A stretch of DNA of 34,402 bases from Bacteroidota bacterium (GCA_023432805.1 JAEYUG010000101.1:1-34402), one strand, 5' to 3'; shown: positions 1 to 9,379, counted from the stretch's first letter. Notes: generated from the sequence alone by a model not told the origin. Numbers and translations are program-made.

Positions 1-71
1 CGGGTACAATTTCCGCGCGGGAGTGAAGCGGCGACGCAGTGGCTGCAGCAGCCGTCAATCCCAAGGTGAGA

Positions 72-521
72 TTACATGCGGGAGGCTCCCGCCTGCAGAC
101 GCGTCAGCGTCTGCTTTGACACGTTGATCTTATTCGCATCCGGTGTGGACGCCTCTCCGACAGCCGGTGACGCCGGAGCGTCGATGCTGCGGCCATTGGG
201 GAGAGTGATCCCGCGGCGGGGCGCGATCACCTGCATCGTGATGCCTCCCTCCTGCACTGCAATGTACAACCCTTCGTCGCTGCGTGCGTCAATCTCGGCG
301 TACGCCTTGCAACGCGCATCGCGCAAGACAATCGTCCCGTCACCCAGCACCCGATCGACCGTGAACACATAGTCGCGCATGGTCATCTGCGTGGCTGAAA
401 TCCGGACGACACCATCCGATGTCGTGCACACCAGATCGTCGACCGTGATCTGAGCCTGTGCGAGATTCAACATGCCTCCGAGGAGCAATGCTGCGGCTCC
501 AAGTACGCTGCGTGTTTTCAT
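72..521 (-). CDS. Small secreted protein of unknown function
   Basis: Encodes 149 residues. The first 23 form a clear Sec signal peptide (basic MKTR, then a hydrophobic AALLLGGML core, then an AQA-type cleavage site), so the mature protein is probably periplasmic or exported. I chose the ATG at 521 because a strong AGGAAGGAG ribosome binding site lies about 8 bases upstream; an in-frame ATG ten codons earlier would place that site inside the gene. The mature part holds two cysteines (in DLVCTT and DARCKA) that could form a disulfide, and beta-rich sequence ending in a Pro/Ala-rich stretch. I recognise no family. It is the last gene of a minus-strand group and is separated from the gene upstream by about 300 bases holding a hairpin and short repeats, so it probably has its own transcript. 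Confidence 0.7.
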   Translation of the reverse strand: MKTRSVLGAAALLLGGMLNLAQAQITVDDLVCTTSDGVVRISATQMTMRDYVFTVDRVLGDGTIVLRDARCKAYAEIDARSDEGLYIAVQEGGITMQVIAPRRGITLPNGRSIDAPASPAVGEASTPDANKINVSKQTLTRLQAGASRM

Positions 522-565
522 GGTACGGTTCTCCTTCCTGTTGTGCTGCACGAGACACTTTTCAT

Positions 566-592
566 CGTGCGACGTGACGCTGACGTCGCACG
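566..592. repeat. Perfect 10-bp inverted repeat (hairpin) upstream of the small secreted gene
   Basis: CGTGCGACGT and its exact reverse complement ACGTCGCACG flank a 7-base loop. It lies about 45 bases upstream of the start codon at 521. On the minus strand it is followed by ATGAAAAGTG rather than a T-run, so it is not a classical terminator. It could be an operator, a 5' leader structure, or a terminator without a U tract for the gene ending at 817. Confidence 0.55.
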
Positions 593-686
593 GTCACGGA
601 TTCATGTCACAGAATCGTGCCAAACCGTGGAGGCTACGTTTTCGAGGGTTTTCGGGAAGGTGTGACAGGAATGTGTGAATACACAT

Positions 687-790
687 CACATGCGTGGTGA
701 CAACCCAGCACATGCGTACTCCCACCTGCGTAACGCTACGTGCGTGGTGTCACCCTGCACGATCACACCCCTACATGCGTGGTGCCGCCC
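687..790. repeat. Cluster of degenerate short direct repeats (ACATGCGTGGTG-like)
   Basis: Three copies of the core TGCGTGGTG occur at about 689-706 (acATGCGTGGTGacaaccc), 738-755 (acGTGCGTGGTGtcaccc) and 773-790 (acATGCGTGGTGccgccc). A partial copy (ACATGCGTACTCCC) lies at about 710-723. Spacing is irregular. The cluster fills the space just after the 3' end of the gene ending at 817. Confidence 0.6.
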
Positions 791-816
791 AGTGGATCGG
801 CGCCGGCGCGAGGCAA

Positions 817-2253
817 TCAGGGGAGCAGGATCAGGCGGCCTGTCCGCACTATCCCGGCACTATGCAGCGCCACGACATACATGCCGGCGTGGGGAAGGGG
901 GGGAAGGACGAGAAGGTGAGGAGCAGGGATGGGAGCGAGTTCCTGCGTGTGTATCAGACGCCCGAGCACATCGTGAACGTCCAGACGGGCGGGGGAGGGA
1001 TGCGCGGGCAGACGAAGCTGGACTGCCGCATGCCGAGGAGAGGGATTGGGGAACAGTTCAAACGAAAGCGACGCGCCGTCGACATCGGGAAGCCTCTCAA
1101 CCGCAACCCAATTGTCTGCGATATGGATGCCGCGTGCGGTCGCGACATACGCGCGATGTGGATCTCCTGCATCAATGAACAGACTCTGAATGCCCGCAGC
1201 GCCATAAGGGCGATCCAGATTCCCCCGAACCGAACGCCAGGTCGATCCCGTGTCGCTGCTGGCATACAGATCACCCTGCGTGGCGATCATCACGACCCCT
1301 GCATCCGATCGCGCCATGGCGAGCTGCGTGATGAGCGTGTCCGCAAAAACCTCGATCCAGAGATTGCCCTGATCCATGGACCGGTACAGTCGCGACCTGC
1401 CATCGCCACCGGACCGGCGGGCGATGGCGAACATGGGGACGTTCGAGCGGGGATGGACGTGCACGGATTCGACGCGGGAGATGTCGAGCTGTGCGCCGCT
1501 GGCGACAGCGCTCCATGATTCGCCATTGTCGGCGGAACGGAGCGTTCCTTCCATCGTGCCGAGAAGGAAGACATTCTGCGCGTTGAGACGGAAGCCCAGC
1601 CAGACGAGCGGTGGACCCACATGCCATCGTTCGATGCCGTCGGGATGGAATGACCATGTGGTATCTGCGTCGCGCAGTTGCACGAGACTGAAGGCGCTCG
1701 AGTCGAACACGTGATGTTCCCGTGTGCGCAGATAATACGCGATGTTGTTCTCCGCCAGGTACACGCGGTCAAGCGGTCCCGCCATTGTAAAGGGGTCCGG
1801 GTACGCGATGCGACGAAATGGCGCATGATCGATGGAGCGCTCCAATGTCGATGTGCGAAAATCCAGCCCTCCCTGTTCGCGAATCACACGCGTGATCTGC
1901 GTGCCTACGTACGAAACATCACCCCACGTGCTCTGAAACGACGAGGCAGGCGATGTCGTGATGTAGTAGAACTGCCCGTTGTCCATCGTCGCCCACGACC
2001 CTCCTGCATTCGTCGTGCGGCTGAAGATCCAGGGTGTCAGCACCGAGTGCCGTGCAGAATCCGCGATTTGCGCGGTCGTGTACCACAAGGCGAGCGTATT
2101 CGGCTGCGTTCGGTTTGCGGCAAGCTTCAGGTACTCCGCACCGTCAGGCAGCGGGAGGGGACGCCAGTACTGTGCGTGAGCGGACGCAGCAACAAAGGGA
2201 CTTGCAGCGAGGAGACAGACTGCCATCCAGGGGGCAATGCGTCGAATCGTCAT
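817..2253 (-). CDS. Secreted Asp-box beta-propeller protein with T9SS sorting domain
   Basis: 478 residues from the ATG at 2253, which opens a signal peptide (MTIRRIAPWM, a hydrophobic stretch, then AHAQ). The middle holds at least four Asp-box/BNR-type motifs: TTNAGGSW, SADNGESW, SMDQGNLW and SSDTGSTW. These are typical of sortilin/photosystem-II-stability-factor-like beta-propellers, which are binding scaffolds. The last ~80 residues, beginning FELFPNPSP and containing DVLGRLI and GMYVV, are a type A C-terminal sorting domain. By family knowledge this directs proteins through the type IX system to the surface. The start is 13 bases after the stop of the M16-like gene, so the two are probably co-transcribed. 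No catalytic residues are evident, and the ligand is unknown. Confidence 0.82.
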   Translation of the reverse strand: MTIRRIAPWMAVCLLAASPFVAASAHAQYWRPLPLPDGAEYLKLAANRTQPNTLALWYTTAQIADSARHSVLTPWIFSRTTNAGGSWATMDNGQFYYITTSPASSFQSTWGDVSYVGTQITRVIREQGGLDFRTSTLERSIDHAPFRRIAYPDPFTMAGPLDRVYLAENNIAYYLRTREHHVFDSSAFSLVQLRDADTTWSFHPDGIERWHVGPPLVWLGFRLNAQNVFLLGTMEGTLRSADNGESWSAVASGAQLDISRVESVHVHPRSNVPMFAIARRSGGDGRSRLYRSMDQGNLWIEVFADTLITQLAMARSDAGVVMIATQGDLYASSDTGSTWRSVRGNLDRPYGAAGIQSLFIDAGDPHRAYVATARGIHIADNWVAVERLPDVDGASLSFELFPNPSPRHAAVQLRLPAHPSPARLDVHDVLGRLIHTQELAPIPAPHLLVLPPLPHAGMYVVALHSAGIVRTGRLILLP

Positions 2254-2266
2254 CGAAGCGTGCCCA

Positions 2267-3649
2267 TCACTTGATTGTGACGGCCTGGCGTCTGCGCATC
2301 GGTGCAACCACGCTCAGCACAACATGATTTCCGGGATCCAGATACTTGCGGATCGCATCACGCACGCCCGTCTTCGTCGCAGCCGCGTGGGAGCGGAGCA
2401 TGTCGAACGAAAACGCAGGATTACCCGTGTAGACATTGCCCAGGTTCAACACATCACAGCGACCGCCCTCTCCATGCAGCGTCTCGAGCGGTGTCAGAAA
2501 TTCCATTTCCGCGCGGTTGCGCGCAGACTGCAGCGCCTCGTCGGTCACCCCCGTCCTGCCAATGGAGCGCAGCACCTGCAGCACGGCCTTGTAGACATCC
2601 TGCAGACTCGTTTCCGGACTCGCGACCACCGATACCATGAACGTTCCATCGAGCTCCTGCGCGTTCTGTACGGCTTCGATGCGCTGCACACCCGGCACGC
2701 GTCCGGCGACGCCCTCCACCAATGCCGCGAAGTCCGACCCGGCGAGCACCTTGGCGGCGAGCGTCAACAGGGGCTGGTCAGGATGGGTGAAGGGAACGGT
2801 TTGGAAGAGGATGACAAGACGCGCATCATTGATCGGTGCCTCCTTGATGAGCGATACCACACCAAGCGGGGGAAGCGGTTTCGTCTTCGGCCACTGTGCG
2901 GCGGCTCCAGCTGGCAAGGACCCGAAGAGACGTTCGACGAGCTGCCGCACACGCACGGGATCGATGCGCCCTCCAATGGTCAGGCTCGCATTGGCCGGGA
3001 CGAAGTACTTCGATGCATGTGCCTGGACGTCCTTCACCGTGAGTCGCTGGAGGTCGCTCGTATCGCCGCTCGTCACCGTCCTGTACGGATGTCCGGCGGG
3101 ATAGGTCTCGCGATACAGTGCCTCATCGATGTCCGCGTAGGGATCCGATACTTCCATCTTCCGCTGGCGAACGAGCAATGCCGAGGCACGTTTCAGGATA
3201 TCGGGTGACACATGTCTGACGCCCCCGAGCAGACGGTCGGCCTCGATGTCGAGCGCGAGTGCAAGCTGATCCGATGGCCATGTCGAGTACACCGACGTCC
3301 AGTCGACAGTCGTCAGCACGCTGCTGGCCGCGCGATGCATGCGCTGCAGTGCGGCGAGCGAATCGGTCGGGAACCTGGGCGTGGCGATCATGAAGAGGTT
3401 TCCCGTCAGGAGGGCCAGACCGGATCTGCCCTTGCCGTCGCGTGCAGAACCCGCGCGATAGGTCATGTTGACCGAGACCAGCGGAAGCGTCGTGTCACGG
3501 TGCAGCACGCATTGGAGTCCGTTGGGCAACGTGAACTTTTCGAAGGCCGGACGATAGGACTGCTGCGCCGCGGCAGGCTGGTTCGGGAGGGCGAGGAAGA
3601 CCACGACAGCGGCAAGCGCCACGGTGGTGAATCGTGCGAGAGGCTTCAT
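2267..3649 (-). CDS. M16 (insulinase/pitrilysin) family protein, zinc site lost
   Basis: 460 residues from the ATG at 3649, where a signal peptide begins (MKPLARF, hydrophobic core, PAAAQ). An upstream in-frame ATG at 3745 would add 32 residues ahead of the signal peptide and is unlikely. The fold is recognisable: LPNGLQCVLHRD, YRAGSARDGKGRSGLALL, WPSDQLALALDIEADRL and the second-half LFQTVPFTHPDQP. Active M16 peptidases carry HxxEH in the segment GLAHxxEHM. Here it reads GLALLTGNLFM (residues 77-87), so both His and the Glu are replaced by Leu80, Asn84 and Gly83. The protein therefore cannot bind zinc in the usual way. It resembles the non-catalytic partner of two-subunit M16 proteases; no active partner is in the window. 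Confidence 0.88.
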   Translation of the reverse strand: MKPLARFTTVALAAVVVFLALPNQPAAAQQSYRPAFEKFTLPNGLQCVLHRDTTLPLVSVNMTYRAGSARDGKGRSGLALLTGNLFMIATPRFPTDSLAALQRMHRAASSVLTTVDWTSVYSTWPSDQLALALDIEADRLLGGVRHVSPDILKRASALLVRQRKMEVSDPYADIDEALYRETYPAGHPYRTVTSGDTSDLQRLTVKDVQAHASKYFVPANASLTIGGRIDPVRVRQLVERLFGSLPAGAAAQWPKTKPLPPLGVVSLIKEAPINDARLVILFQTVPFTHPDQPLLTLAAKVLAGSDFAALVEGVAGRVPGVQRIEAVQNAQELDGTFMVSVVASPETSLQDVYKAVLQVLRSIGRTGVTDEALQSARNRAEMEFLTPLETLHGEGGRCDVLNLGNVYTGNPAFSFDMLRSHAAATKTGVRDAIRKYLDPGNHVVLSVVAPMRRRQAVTIK

Positions 3650-3713
3650 GAGGTCAACATAGCACGATGCCGCAATGCCGCGCAATGAAAGCCGAAGTGG
3701 ACCGCTTCCGGAG

Positions 3714-3742
3714 TTGCTTCTGCCGGTGCTCATGCGTAGATT
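3714..3742 (+). promoter_or_regulatory. Candidate promoter of the thiamine operon
   Basis: TTGCTT at 3714-3719 and TAGATT at 3737-3742 are separated by 17 bases. The predicted start of transcription, about 3749, falls just before the riboswitch aptamer, which supports the call. The hexamers are only partial matches to consensus. Confidence 0.45.
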
Positions 3743-3754
3743 CATGGCTGAACT

Positions 3755-3837
3755 TCACTCGGGGTGCTGCCGACATACTCGGCGGCTGAGAACACACCCG
3801 TCGAACCTGACCCGGATAATGCCGGCGTAGGGAAATG
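3755..3837 (+). promoter_or_regulatory. TPP (thiamine pyrophosphate) riboswitch aptamer
   Basis: The conserved THI-element parts appear in order: CGGGGTGCTG, the GGCTGAGA core, ACCCGTCGAACCTGA, GGATAATGCC and GCGTAGGGAA. These form the pyrimidine-binding and pyrophosphate-binding arms of the aptamer. It lies 100 bases upstream of a TonB-dependent receptor whose operon also encodes thiamine diphosphokinase. TPP binding should switch the operon off. Confidence 0.97.
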
Positions 3838-3845
3838 AAACCCCC

Positions 3846-3884
3846 GCCGCGTGTTCCGTTCCCGGACCGCGGCTTTTCGTTTCC
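3846..3884 (+). terminator. Leader hairpin, probable riboswitch expression platform (attenuator)
   Basis: GCCGCG (3846-3851) pairs with CGCGGC (3868-3873), with an inner TCCG/CGGA stem, followed by TTTTCGTTTCC. It lies 9 bases after the aptamer and about 55 bases before the receptor start codon. That fits a transcription terminator formed when TPP is bound, although the T-tract is short. Confidence 0.6.
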
Positions 3885-3938
3885 TCACCGTACCGCGTCA
3901 GGGTCGAGTCTCCCACTACCTCTCGAAAGGAGCTTCTC

Positions 3939-6407
3939 ATGAGGTCCGCACGGAAACTCGCCCCCGCTGCTTCACTGCACACACGAGCATTCGTCATGCT
4001 CTGCTTCCTGCATGCAGCCGGCGGAACCCTCCATGCACAAACCATCGAAGGCCGCGTCAAGGACGCGCGCAGCGGTCTTCCTCTTCCATCCACCAATGTC
4101 CTTCTGCTGCCAGGACAGCGCGGGGTCGCCACGGCATTCGACGGTACGTTCGAATTCAGGAGCGTCGAGCAGGGCAGCTACACGCTGCGGGCGTCGTTCG
4201 TCGGGTATGAGACGATCGACGTCCCGGTCACGGTCGGAACGGGCGCGGCGCAGGTGACCATCGCGCTGCGGCAGGCTGCGATGCCGGGACCCGAGATCGA
4301 AGTCAGCGCGATCCGTGCGCGGCAGCGCGAGACGCCTGCGACGTTCAGCGACGTGGATCTCAGGACGCTGCGTGAACAGTACACCGTGCAGGACGTTCCG
4401 GTGCTGCTGGCCGACCTGCCGTCGGCGATGTTCTATTCGGAGAGCGGCAACGGCATGGGCTACACGTACCTGCGGATCCGCGGCTTCGATCAGCGGCGAT
4501 TGGCCGTGATGGTCAACGGCATCCCGCAGAACGATCCGGAGGATCACAACGTGTACTGGCTCGACTTCGTGGATCTGCTTGGCAGCACCGACCAGATCCA
4601 GGTGCAGCGCGGTGCCGGCAGCGCGTTCTACGGTCCGCCGGCCATCGGTGGGTCGATCAATGTCGTGACCGGTGACTTCGTCAATGAGAAGGGCATCCGC
4701 CTCTCCTCGGGCTACGGCAGCTACAACACCCGTCGCTCCGCGCTCGCCGTGGGCAGCGGCCTGATCGACAACACCTACTCCTTCTTCGGCCGCCTGTCGT
4801 CGGTGGCCAGCGACGGCTACCGCGATCACTCGGGCATGAAGGCCAGTGCGTATTACGTCTCCGCCACGCGCTACGATGCGAACCTCTCGACGCGCATCAA
4901 TCTCTACGGCGGACCCATCGAAGACAAGCTCGCCTACACCGGTCTGCCGAAGTTCGCGATCACCGACCGCGACGCCCGCCGACGCAACTTCAACTACTGG
5001 GAGGCAGAGAACGGTGCCTACACCTACACCCAGCAGCGGCGTCCCCAGGAGCACGAACGCTTCTCGCAGCCGCACGCCGAACTCCTCAACGAGTGGAAGA
5101 TCAGCGACGCGGTCACGTTCAACAGCGCGCTCTTCCTCTTCACCGGCGAGGGCTACTTCGACTACGACGGCACGGGCTACACCGACACGACCTACTACCG
5201 CATGACCGCGCAGTACGGATTCGCGGGTGCACCGAATCCCATCAACCCGATCATCCGCGCCTATGTCGACAACCGGCAGTTCGGCTGGTTGCCGCGCCTG
5301 ACCTGGGAGCACGACGGCGGCACCCTGACCACCGGATTCGAGTTGCGGCGGCACCGATCGCTGCACTGGGGACGAATCCAGTGGGCCGAGGGACTCCCGG
5401 AAGGCTACGATCCCGATCGCCGCTACTACGAGTACAGTGGAGGGAAGGAGATTGCCTCTGTCTATGCACAGGAACTGTATGCACTCGGTTCGGGGATGAC
5501 ACTGATGGGCAACGTGATGTACGTGTTCAACAGGTACCTGCTCTTCGACGAGGCCTTCGTCGGAAACGACCTGGCCGTCGACTACCACTTCCTCAATCCC
5601 CGTCTCGGTCTCAACTGGAACATCGATGCGGAGTGGAATGTGTACGGCAACCTCTCCTACACGCAGCGCGAGCCGCGTCTGAAGAACCTCTACGACGCTG
5701 CGGAATCCAGTGGCGGTGCAACACCCCAGTTCGCGCTCGCGGCCGATGGATCCTACGATCAGTCACGTCCCATGGTCACACCCGAAAAGCTTCTCAACCT
5801 CGAGATCGGCACCGGGTACACGACACCCCTCGCCCAGGTGCTCGTCAACGGATACGTCATGCAGTTCACCGACGAGATCATCAAGAGCGGTGCGCTGGAC
5901 CGTTTCGGCCAGCCGGTGACCGGCAACGCGGACGCGACGCTGCATTACGGTCTGGAGCTCTCCGCCCGCTGGTCGGTGCTCTCGAACCTCCACCTCGACG
6001 TCAACGGACTTGCCAGCCGCAGCAGGCTCAGCAGCTATGCCGTATACAACGCGGACGGATCGGTGACCCGCCTCGACGGCAACCGCATCGCGGGCTTCCC
6101 CGAGCTGCTGGCCAATGCCCGCCTCACCTGGTCCTGGAGCGGCGTGACGACATCCCTCGCTGCAAAGTTCGTCGGAGATCAGTACACGGACAACGAGCAG
6201 AACGAGGCCAACAAGGTCGATCCCTACACCGTGGTGAACATGATGCTCGCGTATCGCACGCCTCCCGTGCTGGGTGCGCGCGCGATGGAATTCCGCATGT
6301 CGGTCAACAACCTGTTCGACCGACTGTACGCACAGAGTGGCGAGGGCAATCAGTTCTTCGTCGGCGCCGAGCGCAACTATTTCTTCGACATTACCCTGGA
6401 ACTCTGA
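3939..6407 (+). CDS. TonB-dependent outer-membrane receptor, predicted thiamine uptake
   Basis: 822 residues with a signal peptide (about 1-34, ending LHAQ). A carboxypeptidase-regulatory-like domain follows (about 35-120: TIEGRVKDARSGLPLPSTNV, GTFEF, SYTLRASFVGYE). Then come a plug domain (about 140-255: YLRIRGFDQRRLAVMVNGIP, VQRGAGSAFYGPPAIGGSIN) and a 22-strand-type barrel ending FFVGAERNYFFDITLEL. The ATG at 3939 is preceded by AAAGGAG six bases upstream. The TPP riboswitch in the leader and the overlapping thiamine diphosphokinase gene indicate that the substrate is thiamine or a phosphate ester. This matches the known riboswitch-controlled outer-membrane receptors (OMR1 type) of Bacteroidota. 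Substrate is inferred from context, not from the sequence itself. A TonB-ExbBD complex must be encoded elsewhere. Confidence 0.93.
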   Translation: MRSARKLAPAASLHTRAFVMLCFLHAAGGTLHAQTIEGRVKDARSGLPLPSTNVLLLPGQRGVATAFDGTFEFRSVEQGSYTLRASFVGYETIDVPVTVGTGAAQVTIALRQAAMPGPEIEVSAIRARQRETPATFSDVDLRTLREQYTVQDVPVLLADLPSAMFYSESGNGMGYTYLRIRGFDQRRLAVMVNGIPQNDPEDHNVYWLDFVDLLGSTDQIQVQRGAGSAFYGPPAIGGSINVVTGDFVNEKGIRLSSGYGSYNTRRSALAVGSGLIDNTYSFFGRLSSVASDGYRDHSGMKASAYYVSATRYDANLSTRINLYGGPIEDKLAYTGLPKFAITDRDARRRNFNYWEAENGAYTYTQQRRPQEHERFSQPHAELLNEWKISDAVTFNSALFLFTGEGYFDYDGTGYTDTTYYRMTAQYGFAGAPNPINPIIRAYVDNRQFGWLPRLTWEHDGGTLTTGFELRRHRSLHWGRIQWAEGLPEGYDPDRRYYEYSGGKEIASVYAQELYALGSGMTLMGNVMYVFNRYLLFDEAFVGNDLAVDYHFLNPRLGLNWNIDAEWNVYGNLSYTQREPRLKNLYDAAESSGGATPQFALAADGSYDQSRPMVTPEKLLNLEIGTGYTTPLAQVLVNGYVMQFTDEIIKSGALDRFGQPVTGNADATLHYGLELSARWSVLSNLHLDVNGLASRSRLSSYAVYNADGSVTRLDGNRIAGFPELLANARLTWSWSGVTTSLAAKFVGDQYTDNEQNEANKVDPYTVVNMMLAYRTPPVLGARAMEFRMSVNNLFDRLYAQSGEGNQFFVGAERNYFFDITLEL

Positions 6408-7123
6408 TGACTGATCACCCGATGCATCCGGTGTCGGCGGCGGGATCCACCCCGCGACGTGCCCTGCTCATCTGCAACGGCGAGCTCGCGGAGTCGGCGA
6501 TCATCGCGTCACTTGCCACTCAGGCAGACCTGCTCATCTGTGCCGATGGCGGGGCGAACGCTGCACACGCGCTTGCGCTCCATCCCGATCTGATCATCGG
6601 GGACTTCGATTCCATTGACCCCATGGTGTTGCAATCCTACCGGGCCGCGGGAGTGCGCTGCGAACATCTGGCGCGACAGGACGACACGGACTTCGAAAAG
6701 GCCCTGCTTGCCTTGCGCGAGCGGGGCATTGCAGACCTCGACATCATCGGTGCGACCGGGGGGCTGCTCGACCACGCGCTGGGCAATCTCTCGATCCTCC
6801 TTCGCTACGTGCGAGGCATGCGCGTGATGCTGGTGGATCCGCATTACAGAATCGACGTGATCACCACGTCCGCAGTTTTCACTTCCGTGCCGGGCGAGCG
6901 CATCAGCATCGTGCCCCTTCTGCCTGCGGAGGGTGTCACGCTCATCGGATTGAAGTACCCGCTCTACGAAGCCCGTCTGTCTGCCGGCATCCTCGAGGGG
7001 ACCTGCAACGAGGCGATGTCGGATCGCTTCGAAGTACACCTGCGTACAGGTATCGTGCTCGTATTCCGCGGGCTCGTCGACGCGACAACGGGCGAACTAC
7101 CTCCGGATCCCGTGCCTGCATAA
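6407..7123 (+). CDS. thiN: Thiamine diphosphokinase (thiamine pyrophosphokinase)
   Basis: 238 residues. It transfers pyrophosphate from ATP to thiamine, giving TPP in the cytoplasm. Family motifs are all present: ADGGAN (46-51), GDFDS (65-69), DDTDFEKAL (92-100) and GATGGLLDHALGN (115-127), followed by a smaller beta-rich thiamine-binding C-terminal part. Length is normal for the bacterial family. The ATG shares one base with the receptor's TGA (TGATGA), so translation is coupled. A second in-frame ATG five codons later (6422) is a possible alternative. Being under the same TPP riboswitch closes a feedback loop: product represses uptake and synthesis. The last codons and stop lie inside an 18-bp tandem repeat (see separate entry). 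Confidence 0.93.
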   Translation: MTDHPMHPVSAAGSTPRRALLICNGELAESAIIASLATQADLLICADGGANAAHALALHPDLIIGDFDSIDPMVLQSYRAAGVRCEHLARQDDTDFEKALLALRERGIADLDIIGATGGLLDHALGNLSILLRYVRGMRVMLVDPHYRIDVITTSAVFTSVPGERISIVPLLPAEGVTLIGLKYPLYEARLSAGILEGTCNEAMSDRFEVHLRTGIVLVFRGLVDATTGELPPDPVPA

Positions 7124-7191
7124 AATCCCGTGCCTGCATGAAATCCCGTGCCTGCATGAATGCGTAGACTGCCTCCGGATCCCGTGCCTGC
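7100..7191. repeat. 18-bp tandem repeat overlapping the 3' end of thiN
   Basis: ATCCCGTGCCTGC begins at 7107, 7125, 7143 and 7179, exactly in 18-base phase, with a diverged unit at 7161. The flank CCTCCGG occurs before both the first copy (7100-7106) and the last (7172-7178). The first copy contains the final codons of thiN and its TAA (7121-7123); the others are non-coding. Confidence 0.9.
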
Positions 7192-7227
7192 GGCAGAGCG
7201 TTGGCCACAGGGTACTGGGAAGGGACC

Positions 7228-7256
7228 TTGACAAGATTTCGGTGCGAGTGTATATT
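7228..7256 (+). promoter_or_regulatory. groESL promoter
   Basis: A perfect -35 TTGACA (7228-7233), a 17-base spacer and a -10 TATATT (7251-7256). The predicted start site falls in the CIRCE element, so a bound repressor would block initiation. Confidence 0.85.
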
Positions 7257-7281
7257 AGCACTCGTGTTCATTGAGTGCTAA
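7255..7281. promoter_or_regulatory. CIRCE operator (HrcA binding site)
   Basis: TTAGCACTC, nine spacer bases, GAGTGCTAA: an exact match to the CIRCE consensus. It overlaps the -10 end and transcription start of groESL. By family knowledge it is bound by HrcA, which needs GroEL for activity. hrcA itself is not in the window. Confidence 0.98.
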
Positions 7282-7324
7282 CAACATCATCACACCATCA
7301 TATTCATTCATTGGAGGTTCCATC

Positions 7325-7618
7325 ATGGCAATCAACCTGAAGCCGCTTGCAGATCGTGTTGTGGTCAAGCCGCTCGAGGCGGAGGAGAAGACTGCGGGCG
7401 GACTGTTCATTCCCGATACGGCGAAGGAAAAGCCGCAGCAGGGCGAGGTCATCGCAGTCGGTCCCGGCAAGACCGCCGATGACGGCAAGAGCATCGCAAT
7501 GGAAGTCAAGGTCGGCGACCGCATCCTGTACGGCAAGTACAGCGGCACGGAAGTGCGCATCGACGGCACCGACTATCTGATCATGCGCGAGAGCGACATT
7601 TTCGCAATCCTCGGCTGA
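7325..7618 (+). CDS. groES: Co-chaperonin GroES
   Basis: 97 residues, the normal length. It forms the heptameric lid of the GroEL folding chamber in the cytoplasm. Visible features are the N-terminal MAINLKPLADRVVVKPLEAE, the mobile loop region EEKTAGGLFIPDTAKEKP that contacts GroEL, and the C-terminal GTDYLIMRESDIFAIL. The ATG at 7325 is preceded by TTGGAGG seven bases upstream; an in-frame ATG at 7271 lies inside the CIRCE element and is not used. It is the first gene of the heat-shock operon, with groEL 47 bases downstream. Confidence 0.98.
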   Translation: MAINLKPLADRVVVKPLEAEEKTAGGLFIPDTAKEKPQQGEVIAVGPGKTADDGKSIAMEVKVGDRILYGKYSGTEVRIDGTDYLIMRESDIFAILG

Positions 7619-7665
7619 GTCGAACGAGCTTAGAAATCACAGTACAGACACAGGAGCTATAGAAC

Positions 7666-9294
<1,629 letters not shown>

Positions 9295-9345
9295 TCCCCG
9301 AGGGGACCAGTCCCACATCATCCCGATGAGGGATGACGGAAAACG

Positions 9346-9379
9346 AAGACACCCCGGAGCAATCCGGGGTGTCTTTTTT
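9346..9379 (+). terminator. Strong intrinsic terminator after groEL, probably bidirectional
   Basis: An 11-bp perfect stem (GACACCCCGGA / TCCGGGGTGTC) with a GCAA tetraloop is followed by TTTTTT. Read on the minus strand it is followed by TTCGTTTTCC, so it may also end the TPM-domain operon that converges on it. Confidence 0.95.

Noticed and set aside
1..69. Possible C-terminal end of a plus-strand gene (frame open from the window edge to TGA at 67-69)
   Set aside because: Only 22 codons are visible, another frame is also open, and nothing in it is recognisable.
687..790. CRISPR-like array
   Set aside because: Repeats are too short and degenerate, and spacing is irregular; no cas genes are nearby.
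3972..5588. A 538-codon open frame opposite the TonB receptor
   Set aside because: Shadow of the receptor frame; composition is Val/Arg/Glu-biased with no recognisable domain.
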